From: Setomelanomma holmii | Taxonomy: Eukaryota; Ascomycota; Dothideomycetes; Pleosporales; Phaeosphaeriaceae | Length of the DNA: 64,000 bases | Reading direction: 5' to 3' | NCBI GenBank assembly: GCA_010015745.1 | Contig: ML978235.1 | Location: forward strand, 91,644 to 155,643 | In this document: positions 45,871 through 55,716 of the stretch, piece after piece | Numbering within the stretch: position 1 is the first letter of the stretch | Layout: every line of letters begins with the position of its first letter | Made by a program: the position numbers and the translations under genes | Notes under the pieces: generated by a model | The model's database searches: none | Seen by the model: only the letters and a program-made list of their open reading frames with translations | Told to the model about the DNA's origin: nothing

Positions 45871-47375
45871 ATGGGCTTCCTCGGCCTCCCTCAATTGCGA
45901 TACCACTCGCCATGGGTACAAAACATCATATCTGGTGTTGGCGTTGGCACTTCCGCTGGTATTTACGTCGCATTGAACCTATTGGGTGCAGGAGGTGGTA
46001 GGCCCGATTCCGCGCAAGTCGTCCAAGTCGTTAATGCCACACTATGCGCCGTATGGTTCTTCAGCTCTTCTTTCGGTGGTTCTATTCTCAACAAGCTAGG
46101 ACCTGGCCTTACGATGTGTATTGGCGTTCAAACGTACGCTGTATACGTTGGTAGCTTGTGGTACTACGACGAGACAGGCAAGAAAGGATATCCGTATGCC
46201 GCTGGTCCCATCATCGGTATTGGTGCAGGAATGGTGTTCATCACCGCCGGCTATGTCGCAACTGGCTATCCAGAAGAGGGTGAAAAGGGCAGCTACGCTA
46301 CGATACTCATGAATATGCAAGCTTTGGGCTCGGTTGTCAGTGGCATCATTCCCGTCATCATCAATCGCGACTCGGACACAACTGCGGGTGTGCCAAGATC
46401 GGTGTACATCTCGTTCATCATTATTATGATCATCGGCGGACTGATCACACTGCTCTTGCTGCGACCGCAAAAGCTCACCCGCGACGATGGATCGGTGGTC
46501 GCTGTCCATCCACCCAGAGGCGCTTGGGAGGAATTACGATCGAATCTGTTGATCTTCACAGATCCAATTCTGTTGATGATGGTACCTGCATTCTTGCCAT
46601 CCGAAGGCTTTCTGGTCTACAGCGGCTCTGTGAATGCATACAACAACAACCTTCGAACGAGATCACTCCTTTCTTTCATTGCAGTAATTATGCAGATACC
46701 AGCCGGGTGGACACTACAAGCGATTCTTGACTACCCAGGCTGGGGTCGCCGCAAGCGCGGTTTGATGGGTCTCACGGCTGTCGCAGTACCCTTGGTGGCT
46801 GCGTGGGTGTGGGAAATGGTAAGCACTCGAGCGTGAATCTATATGGCAAAATCACTGACTGTATCTAGATACGCACACGAAACTACGACCGTAACAATCC
46901 ACCCACGATAGCCACGGACTGGGACGAACCCGAATTTGGTTGGATATTCGTCCTTTTCATGCTCACCTGGGTTTTCTCGCAGCTCTGGCACAACATCGTG
47001 TATTACTGGATCGGCGCAATCACCAACTCTCCTCAAAAGCTCACACACTACGTTGGTGTATTCCGAGGCGTGCTCGGTGCAGGCGAAGCAATCGTCTTCG
47101 GACTGGACTCAATCAAGATACCATACATAGCAGAAGCGGGTGGTATTCTGCTGTTCTACGTCATTGGCATTTCGGTCTTTTATTATTTGGGATTCACGCA
47201 CATCAAAGACACGAATTACGATCATGTGGAGGAGGGTGCCGTCGTGCCTAATCACATTCTGGAAGGCGAGGGCTTGACACCTGGGCAGCGAAGAGAGGAG
47301 ATTGCGAGGATCACCAGAGCGCAGGCCGACGGTTCGGCAGACGAGACGGTACATGTAGATGGCGAGAAAGCCTGA
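45871..47375 (+). CDS. UNC93-like MFS-fold membrane protein (DUF895)
   Basis: Two exons (45871-46818 and 46869-47375) encode about 484 residues with roughly 11-12 hydrophobic segments. Typical of fungal UNC93/DUF895 proteins are the start RYHSPWVQNIISGVGVGTSAG, shown in part as SPWVQNII, the ALNLLGAGGGRPDS loop, ITAGYVATGYPEE, and the late TWVFSQLWHNIVYYWIGA segment. Animal UNC93 proteins regulate K+ channels or receptor trafficking; the fungal role is unknown, and transport activity is not shown. The C terminus is cytosolic and acidic. The chosen ATG at 45871 (MGFLGLPQL) is the family start; an upstream in-frame TTG is not used. Confidence 0.9.
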
Positions 47376-48021
47376 TAAATGACGGCCGCTACGCCCATTA
47401 AGCGATGCCATGTCCTTACTGTGTATACCAGCTCATTCGAGTAGAAGGATTTGTAGAGCATAGACCTCGGGTCAGTGAATAGATCGGCATTCTTTCCAGC
47501 AGAGCACTCAAATGTCGTCGGACTTTGTTCCGATCAACGAATCGCTCGATGTCGCGGAAACCTGCTCGAATCCCCGTCTGCCGACACATCGGCTAAGCAA
47601 CTCGTTGATCTTTCCCGCACGCGATGCTAGCGCTATCTGCGGGCCGTCCCATGATCGTGTTCGTTTTTGCCGTTCAAATGGGAGGTTGGTGCGAGTTGAA
47701 CGTGTGCGACTGCATTCCACACGTGAGATTGTTCGATTCTTGACGTTACAAATAAGCTAAGCCTGTCTTTCGTGTCCGCAAAGAAATGCTTATACGCCCA
47801 CGAAGAAGTGCTGCATATGACGACTGTCACTAGGTAAGGTAATGATTCGTACGACGATCGTTACGATATCTGAAATAGGCGGTCAACACATCCCTCCATA
47901 TCCATGATTTTCTCTAACTTAGCAAGCTTTCAAGCCGATGTTTCCTGCACCTTGGCTATCGCTTGACTCTTCACTCCGGCGTTGCCGACGAGACAGCCAT
48001 TTTCGTGTCAGCATGACTATC
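47376..48021. other. Convergent interval between UNC93-like gene and phospholipase C
   Basis: About 650 bases between two convergent genes, 3' flanks of both. Short open frames only; no gene called. Confidence 0.4.
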
Positions 48022-49746
48022 CTACAGATCCACAAACTCGAACCTAACGAGCAGTGTACACGTCGTCTCATGACCACCCAAATCCAGCATGCGAATGAAA
48101 CTCCACCCAGGCGCTGCGTACATCAGGCGCACAGCTGCAACGCAGAAGATAGGGTTTCTGGCGAAGCTGTCGTCGCTCTTGATGAGCAAGCGCAAGAAGA
48201 CAAGCTCGTTGTCATCGTACTCCCACTGTAGAACCTCCTTCCAAATGGGATCCGTGGGCCGCGAGTTGTCCTTGTGCATAAATCCAGTAAGTTTGTGCGG
48301 CTTATAGCCCGCCGTCTTTCGCTTGACAGGCATGTTGTTCATGTCATTCGGGTGCACGAGAGTGCACGTGAGATATGGTTTAATGTCATCGACTTCGCGA
48401 TCTCTAGGGAGCGCGATATCTGTAGCACCGGCAACATGAAGTCGAAGTCTTCGTTGTCGACCAGTGTTGAGGTTGCCATCGCCTCCGGCGCGCAGGGCCG
48501 CAGGCTTGAGGACGTAGCCACCCGAGCTGGCGAAGAGTGCCTCGTTGAGCTGGGAGCTTGCGCCAAAGGTCTGCCAGTTCAACGCGCATATTTGAGCACC
48601 AATACCCCAAAAAGGTACTGGTGCAAGATTCTTGCTCGAGATACGCGTGCCCTTCGGGTACACTCGCATCAGGTGGTGAGCATTGTGGCAGGCGATCTTC
48701 GCGCTGTTTGATGGTAAGAATGCCTTGAGACCTGATTCGGAAACGTTGACGAGTTGATGGTGTGGCGCATTGTCGAGGTCTGCCTCGAACCATGAGTTGT
48801 TGACTGGCTTGACTGACTGAGCGTAGACGCCGAGCTCAGCCAGCTCAGGAACAATCAGTCCAGCGTTTGTTGCTTTCTTCTTAGCGGCATACTGCTTTCG
48901 CGCCTCCTTCTCTGCCTCTTCTTCCGAGATGGAGTCGGATTCGCTGCTTTCTTGCTCGTTTGGCAGATGGTATTCGACGATGACCACGATCTTGCTTCCG
49001 AGTTCGGCTAGTGTGACATGATCGCTACCATTCTGTTCTCGCGTACCTTTCTCGCGCACGGCACGGCTCAATAGCCGATCTCCAAAGACTTCGCGCATGA
49101 TCTGGGCTAGCTGAAGCTGACCATGTGCATCGCAGTGGTTTTCGAGAGAAATCATGATTGGCGCAGCGTTCCGCTCTTCGGCAGCTTCTTTGTCGACAAC
49201 ATTGCGGAGAGTCTCGCATACCGTGCGAAACGGAACATTCGATACCAAAGTATAGCCATGTGTGACTTTTGGCTCTTCTTTGTTGTCATCGTTGTCCCAT
49301 GCATCGATCTCGACACAACGTGATCCAGTATATAGTGCAATCTCGTATGCTGATGCATGCGACTCGCCGAACAGTTGATGGGCCATCAGATACGTGTTGT
49401 GAGATGAGCTGATGAAGTACTCCGGGAGCGGATGGTTCCTGTCAGTGACTTCAGGCGGAACGTTGATATGGCTCTTATCCAGTAATTCACGCAACGCGGT
49501 GGTAGGCTCTTGTAAGTCCAAGCCGACCTCTGATTCTTGCAGGATGCCTTCCTCCACCAGGAACTTCTTCAAACCATGGCTGACGCGTAATTTGTCTTTC
49601 GTGATGCCTGAGCGACGCGCTGCGTGACCGCCGCCAGCAACGGTCCCTGCGTCGATCGCCTCACCCTTGTCTTCATCATCGACAGCACCTTTCTTCGACT
49701 TTGAGAAAGGATTGAGCCTGGAAATCCCGGACACGAGGTCGGACAT
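48022..49746 (-). CDS. Phosphoinositide-specific phospholipase C
   Basis: Hydrolyses PI(4,5)P2 to diacylglycerol and IP3 at membranes. A single exon of 574 residues. The X domain begins near residue 105 with PLPEYFISSSHNTYL (catalytic His116), the Ca2+ ligands in CVEIDAW (Glu147, Asp149) and VTHGYTL (His163). An acidic linker (SSESDSISEEEAEKEA) separates it from the Y domain, with GVYAQSVKPVN and SGLKAF, then VYPKGTRISSKN and the GGYVLKP block. A C2 domain follows (LRLHVAGA, TDPIWKEVLQWEYDD). No EF-hand is obvious at the N terminus, making it a short fungal PLC. The start MSDLVSGISRLNPF is the only reasonable one. Confidence 0.95.
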   Translation of the reverse strand: MSDLVSGISRLNPFSKSKKGAVDDEDKGEAIDAGTVAGGGHAARRSGITKDKLRVSHGLKKFLVEEGILQESEVGLDLQEPTTALRELLDKSHINVPPEVTDRNHPLPEYFISSSHNTYLMAHQLFGESHASAYEIALYTGSRCVEIDAWDNDDNKEEPKVTHGYTLVSNVPFRTVCETLRNVVDKEAAEERNAAPIMISLENHCDAHGQLQLAQIMREVFGDRLLSRAVREKGTREQNGSDHVTLAELGSKIVVIVEYHLPNEQESSESDSISEEEAEKEARKQYAAKKKATNAGLIVPELAELGVYAQSVKPVNNSWFEADLDNAPHHQLVNVSESGLKAFLPSNSAKIACHNAHHLMRVYPKGTRISSKNLAPVPFWGIGAQICALNWQTFGASSQLNEALFASSGGYVLKPAALRAGGDGNLNTGRQRRLRLHVAGATDIALPRDREVDDIKPYLTCTLVHPNDMNNMPVKRKTAGYKPHKLTGFMHKDNSRPTDPIWKEVLQWEYDDNELVFLRLLIKSDDSFARNPIFCVAAVRLMYAAPGWSFIRMLDLGGHETTCTLLVRFEFVDL

Positions 49747-51614
49747 TATGGCTGGTGTAGTGGAACGTTAGCGACAGGATGGTAAGAACGTCCGCGGAAA
49801 GATGATGTTGTGTGAGGCTGAGGTGGGGTAAGCTTGGCTGTGTTCAACCCGGCAAGAACGGAACCAGAACAACGCCACGAACATATAGGCAACCATGGGA
49901 AGTCCCATATTGATTGAACAGAACGTATTTTCATTTGATCTTAGAAGTCGTCGGTCGTGTCAATGTTGTTATATTGATGTCATACAGATCCGCTCGCAGT
50001 CCTCAACTCGCACCCATCCTCGTCCTTCCTCTCCTGTCGACGCCAGCCATCGCCGGCTACGAGCTATGCTTTTGCAATATGAATGCGCCAAAACATGCCC
50101 GAGATCGTTACTTGGACCGCTTGTCGCACATCCCATTGCCCTACGCGACCGACCGTCGTCAGCCATGTCAGCTCAACTGAGAGTTTTCGCGATCCGGTCA
50201 CCTTTTTTGAACCAATGTCCATGATTAGGTATGCTCTGACATTTCCCAAAGGAAGTGCGGGCCGACTCCAAGGAATGATCATGATCACACAACAGCTTTG
50301 GCGTCGACACTATCCTAAAGCACTGGCTCTTACCGGACGGTGGTATGTCGGAATTGGCGCGAGGGATGTCTGCGGAAGACCCCTCGTGTCATGTCAGCGC
50401 CACCTACCGTTGCACAGCTGGTAATGTCAAAGCTCAGGGTGGATGCGGCCCGCTGCACATGCCACATCGAAGTCCGTTCCACCAACAGCATACAGCTGAG
50501 TCCACGTGTAGCGAACCACAGCTCAAGGATTCCGTGGCGATCCGTCCCAGATTTATCCTAGCGAGCCACGCCTGTGCTGCACGATAAATTGACTGTAGGT
50601 ATAGATCTGTCCCACCGAACCATACCTTTTCCATACTAGTCCAAGATGCACGACTGATCGTTTCACTCGCTTTTGTCCAGTCATAACCCAGTCGTATGGA
50701 TTTGTTGAGAAGGTCCTCCGCGTGGTTGGGCGGTGTAACTTGAGCTGGCCTAAATGTAAGCCATCAAATTTGCATCAAAACGTTCCATATGTAAGCTGAC
50801 GAGTTATAGCTGGTGTTATAGGCCATCGTGCAGACTTTCACCGAAAGCCATATGACCAATAAGCCTGGGGTACTTGCTCAGTTCATTCGATCCGCTTCGA
50901 TACCGATTCGTCCCGTTCATCAATATGCTCTCCATGTGATTTCGATAAGTTCGCACGAGTCGCACTGAATATGCAATGTTCTACCTAATATGCACATAAC
51001 ATGATCTGGTCTCCAGGAAGCATACAAATTGACATGCTTTTAGGATTGAGAAGATCTTGTTTCCGTATTTAGCAGGTGATTACTCTTTGCCCCGACGTTG
51101 AGTCCCTCAAATTTTATTCTAGAACCACCAACATACAACCAACAATACATGAGTGTAGCGGGAAGCTGTGACAGTGGTTACACACGTCTCTCGACCAATC
51201 CGATGGTTGCATTGTGAAATCATTGTTCTTGGCAGAGGTCCCACTTCGTGAAGCTGCGCGGGATGTGTGCATTCCTCAGCATGAAAACGGCAGAGCCTCG
51301 TATTCGAAGATTCTTCACACTACTGTGTTGACTATATACGGCACCATACAGCGGTGTCCGGGCGTGTGACCGGAATGCTGACGAGTTGGTGGTAAGACCT
51401 CGCCTCTTGCTCTGCGAATTGAGCATAGCTCTTACACTCCATCGCAGACAATAAGACATCTGGACTTAGGGAGATTGAGTACAAACGGCGGTTACAAAAG
51501 GCGGTCCGATCACCTTTCTCCACCTACCTTCAGCTCAACCCTCTATCCATCCACCTCCGCCTTCAAGCTCTATTTTCGCACTCCACAATCCACTCATACG
51601 CATCGGAAATCACC
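49747..51614. other. Gene-poor interval between PLC and the small secreted protein
   Basis: About 1.9 kb, divergent. The PLC promoter lies at its left end and the promoter of the secreted-protein gene at its right end, where a C/T-rich tract (about 51520-51600) precedes the ATG. The middle is A/T-richer than the neighbouring genes and holds no supported coding region. Confidence 0.45.
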
Positions 51615-52042
51615 ATGAAGCTCACGAACATCATCACTCTATTGGCCACCGTCGCCGCGACGAGTGTGCGCGCCGCTCCTAGCTCTTCCGTTGACGAGCG
51701 TCAGGCTCTCATTGGGTACATCCGCTTCTATGCCGGTACTGGCTGCGAGGAACCATGGATCGAGGACACTGTCTTTCAGCAAGGCGACAAATGCCTGAGC
51801 AACGACTTCACTGGCACCTACGGAAGCTTCAAGGTCATCGACAACTCCTTCACCCGCACCAGTAAGTCGCGCCCTTTCTCGCGCTCGGGTAATTCAGCCA
51901 CGGCGAGTAGAGCTGATCAAATGAAGTTCGCCTTTTCGCCAACCCTGTCTGCAATGGGTTTGGCCAGGGTAATTATATCGACGTGGCGCCAGGACAGACT
52001 GGTTGCTTTGCTGGCAAGATCACGTCCTACAGCTTCCTCTAG
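51615..52042 (+). CDS. Small secreted four-cysteine protein (effector-like)
   Basis: Two exons (51615-51861 and 51927-52042) give 120 residues. The N terminus is a clear signal peptide (MKLTNIITLLATVAATSVRA, likely cut near Ala20-Ala21), and the mature part of about 100 residues has four cysteines (44, 60, 91, 109), enough for two disulfides. There is no glycosyl hydrolase or other enzymatic motif. Size, secretion and paired cysteines fit the loose class of small secreted fungal proteins, some of which are effectors; no family is recognised. The intron has a consensus GTAAGT donor. It sits at the edge of the accessory 51-58 kb block. Confidence 0.8.
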
Positions 52043-52425
52043 GGGAGCTTCTACAAGGGGAAATGTGCGGCGCAAGAGATCGTGCTATGGCAGAGGGTCA
52101 CTTGGACAACTTAAAGCATGAATTGAAAGGCTCGTCACGCAAGATGGAAAAACTGGATTTTCTTACAAGTCGCTCATTACATAGAATCAACACTTTTCCG
52201 TGAAAGGTTTTTTTGCCGCAATTTGGATGTGTGAATCATGGTCAATACCCTTTTCAACCAGACGGGGAGTAATTAAGTAATTAGAAAGGACCTTCAAGGT
52301 GGTCAAGCCCTTGGGTTCATGGATCGGTCGGGTCTGCCGGCACCGCAGGCTTTTGTCTCTCTGAGTGAAAGCGTTTGTGAGTCCGCACACGACACAAACA
52401 AAAGCCACGCACCAATATCAAATAA
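52043..52425. other. Interval before the small-gene array
   Basis: About 380 bases, 3' flank of the secreted-protein gene. No gene supported. Confidence 0.35.
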
Positions 52426-52915
52426 TTCCAGTTTTCTGTATTCGCCGCCACTGCACCGCGTCAAATTTGCACAACATCAACGTTGACTGCCGAACCGATT
52501 CCGCTGGACTCTCTCCAACAAGCCATCTTCAGCTTCCTATGGCCTCACTTGCCAATAGTCGACGACATCGACAGGCTAACGCGGGATATTACAGCTCTCG
52601 TCAGTAAGTCCTTCCCCGATACTGACCTTCTGTCATTTTGGCTAATGTCGTCGTACTTATACAGACAACATCGCATTTCTTGTCCGCCATACATACCCTG
52701 AACACGATATACAAGCTCAGCGCGTATCAATTCCAGTGCGACAATTCTTGACATGTCTTTTTTGGCGATGAGCCGATAATTAGACTAGAACAGCTGTCTA
52801 TGTTCACGTAAATAAGGAGTGTAGGCGATTGTTCACGGCGGTGCATGGTACGAAGGACAACATCGTGTACAGACTAGAGGAATTTGTTAACAAACAGATG
52901 GCGGATATTTTCTGA
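52426..52915 (+). pseudogene. Small NIAF-family gene, copy A (broken)
   Basis: First of four related small loci. A frame open from 52426 (no ATG) reads LDSLQQAIFSFLWPHLP, then meets a donor at 52604. After the intron, exon 2 from 52665 begins NNIAFLVRHTYPEHDIQ. A TGA stops it at 52769-52771, but about 60 bases further a segment ending at 52915 reads TKDNIVYRLEEFVNKQMADIF, shown in part as RLEEFVNKQMADIF. This aligns with the C-terminal helix of intact copy C (AVEQFVQHVDVFMANFF). So the start codon is lost and a stop lies inside, while the intron position is shared with the other copies. Function unknown. Confidence 0.6.
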
Positions 52916-53304
52916 AAAACTTCGGTTACCTTTGATAATTCGACAGATATGGATGGAGGGCAGGACGGTGGAAGCGAATGTGTAACAACTCATGTTACTC
53001 TAAGAGCGTGTATTCGCGCAGAGGAAGGCTGCTGCAATTGTTCCTAGAGCTCATCTCAAGCATGAAAACTGGTGAGACATCTTCCTCGTCAAACGCACAA
53101 GCCTCGCAATATTGCTTTAGCTTGATCCGAGACTGTTTGTGACAATCTTGTGAATAGTCACTGGGACAGAAAGCACGCCCAATCATTTCTTATCCGTACA
53201 AAAGAATGCAGCACGGCGTAAAGTTGCCTCTACTTTCAGTGTCAAATCTTTCAGCACACAGCTTTTTGCCTTTTACTTGCTTGCCCACGCGCCACTGATC
53301 CACC
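52916..53304. other. Interval between small-gene copies A and B
   Basis: About 390 bases with no coding sequence recognised; presumably the upstream region of copy B. Confidence 0.35.
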
Positions 53305-53717
53305 ATGGATTTCCTGCAGCAGTCCATCTACGACACACTTCGGACTAACGTCTACCACTCCACGAGAAGAATGATGGGTCTAGGCGCAGTGAGATCCTTG
53401 CGAGTGCGACTCGATATAAGAGCAATGTGTAGCATTGAGCCAAACTTACTCACAGGAAATATTGCGTTCATCATCCGCCTACGCACCCATCAGACCGATC
53501 TCAGCGGCATTATCGTGTCCATACCGTTCCGAGTACACCCCCAGCCTACTGTATACAGCAATGATACCCATGCTGCTGTCATCGTGCATTTTGGTACAAG
53601 ACGAGATGTGTACTGAAAGCTACTGGAACGGCACAAGGACACGACACCGTCACCAAGCTTGAACAGGAAGTGGATGGGGTCTTGGCTCACTTAATCCGGT
53701 CATACAATCTGTTATGA
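53305..53717 (+). pseudogene. Small NIAF-family gene, copy B (frameshifted)
   Basis: Starts with an ATG (MDFLQQSIYDTLR). An intron of 78 bases with an atypical GTCTAG donor (53378-53455) brings in GNIAFIIRLRTHQTDL. The frame then stops at 53614-53616 after HFGTRRDVY. In the next frame, without space for an intron, KATGTAQGHDTVTKLEQEVD continues to a stop at 53717 and matches the C-terminal helix region of copy C. A single-base indel near 53600 therefore separates the halves. A truncated product of about 77 residues is still possible. Confidence 0.6.
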
Positions 53718-54050
53718 AAAACTACTGCAGCAGTTTGACGATCACCAAAACAAATTGCAATCCAAGTTGGAGCATGAGGGTTGTACTATAGATTAGCTCT
53801 CGAAAATCACATCTATCACATACAAGGCGATCAAGCCATCAAGGTTGTGCCCAACAAATTTCTCGCTTTATCCTATCATTTTGACGTAACGTCAAGCCAG
53901 GACTGTAGAAGGTGAAAGTGAAAACCTTGTCGCCCTCACCTGTGGATTACCGAGCTTTCTCGCTTGATCTCGCAAAGCGACTGCTCGTTTCACCCAATTG
54001 ATCTCCCGAACTTCCTCTCCTCCATATCAACCGCGAACCAGACGAATTCG
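53718..54050. promoter_or_regulatory. Upstream region of small-gene copy C
   Basis: 333 bases of non-coding sequence ending at the ATG of copy C. It contains the palindrome-like TGACGTAACGTCA near 53881-53893, whose TGACG half-sites resemble bZIP/CRE-type sites. This is a suggestion from sequence only. Confidence 0.4.
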
Positions 54051-54750
54051 ATGATGACCCATGAGACTTCTCATTTCCACAACTTCACGATGGTCAACAT
54101 ACCTGCGCCACAAAACGCAGCTTCCCACTACAGCACTACCTCAACCGCGCCCATATCACGGCCCCACTCAACTAAGCCCGCGCTGTCCACTCAAGCGCCA
54201 CAGTACACGGCTCAGCCTCAGAAAATCCAGGCGCTACAAGGTACCATGCCGGCCCCGCTAGCGCAGTCCACACAAGCGCCCGCCGACCCGCTTGAACAGC
54301 GCATCCTGGACTTGCTCTATCCGTACCGCGATGAGTGTTTCGATCCCGAAGTCGATTGCTCACCTGAGCAGGAGCGCATGGCCCTCATACTTTGCGGTAG
54401 GTGCACATACCAACTCATTGACTCTATCACCCCCGGCCTCTGCATCAACGTTTCCCTCCCTCTCTGCGTTGGCTGACATCGAAATAGAGAACATCGCCTT
54501 TCTCATCCGCCACAACCAGTCCAGCTACGGCAAGCAGATCGATCCCAACGACGTGTCCATGTGCAGCCGCAACTGGGCCGGCATGAAGAGCGGCAACGGA
54601 CCCGCGGGTATCGGTGTGTTTGTGAACGGAAATGGTTACACGCATACCGTGTGTCGAGTGCAGGTTCTCAAGGGTCAGAATGCGGTGGAGCAGTTTGTCC
54701 AGCACGTGGATGTTTTCATGGCAAATTTCTTTCCCAACCCGCCTGCCTGA
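54051..54750 (+). CDS. Small NIAF-family protein, copy C (intact, unknown family)
   Basis: Two exons (54051-54396 and 54488-54750) give about 202 residues. Residues 1-75 are low-complexity (Thr, Pro, Gln, Ser-rich). Then comes a helix RILDLLYPYRDECFDPEVDC, an acidic stretch PEQERMALILC, the intron, and ENIAFLIRHNQ. A Gly/Asn-rich middle follows (KSGNGPAGIGVFVNGNGYTH), and a C-terminal amphipathic helix (QNAVEQFVQHVDVFMANFF). No signal peptide or TM segment, so probably intracellular. I do not recognise the family. The neighbouring loci A, B and D share the ECF or NIAF segments and the intron position. The ATG is the first of two consecutive in-frame ATGs. Confidence 0.7.
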
Positions 54751-55256
54751 GGTGGGGAAGGGAGTTGGTGGACGCGGGCGCGCGCTTGTCCATATTAGAC
54801 GGGATGCGGTGCGACGGTTCTATACTGCAGTTCTATAACCGATATACGAAGTCTCTGAGCTGGGCTGAGCGAGCCTTCTTTTACCTCGTTAGCAATAGCA
54901 AAGCTGGGATCAGGCGCTAGGTTACATTGTTTCCCTGACTGTAGTGCTCGCGGGATCCTTCTGTGGTTCTGCACCATCCTCGTGAGGTGTTCTGCAACCT
55001 TTTACCATCATACCATATGTACTCTTCAATCCCCTAGCAGGCATGAAGACTAAGCTTCTACACCCTCGCGGAGGGTGTTGCATCCATTTGCCTACAATTG
55101 ACCGTGTACCTCTTCCCAACGGTGGAGTGAACGCCAGACCATGGAACGTCGTCGAAGTTGTTCGAGAACACGCTCTTGGCACAAAAGTTTGGCTAGGAGC
55201 GCACAACACTACCGTCTTGACCTTTGCTTTCCACCAACCACACCAAAAAGCCCAAC
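54751..55256. other. Interval between small-gene copies C and D
   Basis: About 500 bases; 3' flank of copy C and upstream region of copy D. No gene recognised. Confidence 0.35.
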
Positions 55257-55682
55257 ATGACTGCGTACGCGGGCAAGACTGTCAAAAAGCGCATTTGTGA
55301 CCTCTTTCGACCATTTTGCACTGAATGCTTCAGCTCATTTCACAGGATCAGCCCCACGTTGTGCACACGATGCCTCAAATCAAGTTCACCTACTCAAGCG
55401 GGTGTCTCGAGCATCGACTTAATGACCCTTTCGCGCCATACCGCGAGTATCCAAGAGACCCACTCAGGAACTGACAAAAGATGATAAAAGGTACGCTAGA
55501 TTGATACGTGAGCCAGAATTCTTTGTCCAATGACATTGGTCCGTGCTAATTGTGGCAGAAACACCGCCTTCCACCATCACTGCTCTAAGAAGAAGCTGGT
55601 AATAGTCGCGGCCCAACGTGTTAGCCAGATCTATGAGGAAGACTCAGTTCTTGCGACTATCGGCGCAATGCGTTCGGAGTAG
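55257..55682 (+). pseudogene. Small NIAF-family gene, copy D (divergent, broken)
   Basis: From an ATG at 55257 the frame reads KRICDLFRPFCTECF, which parallels the RILDLLYPYRDECF helix of copy C. It drifts into other frames (a PYREYP piece appears in another), and after an intron-like gap ending near 55559 a segment begins NTAFHHHCSKKK. It ends at a stop at 55680-55682 after IGAMRSE. The frames before and after the intron do not join simply. It is the most diverged copy, and its family membership rests on two short matches and the shared intron position. Confidence 0.45.
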
Positions 55683-55716
55683 GGTTCGTTTGCATTAGGA
55701 TGCATGTGTAATTGGA

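Noticed and set aside
53881..53893. TGACGTAACGTCA as a definite bZIP operator
   Set aside because: Only a sequence resemblance; kept as a remark under the upstream region of copy C rather than as a separate site.
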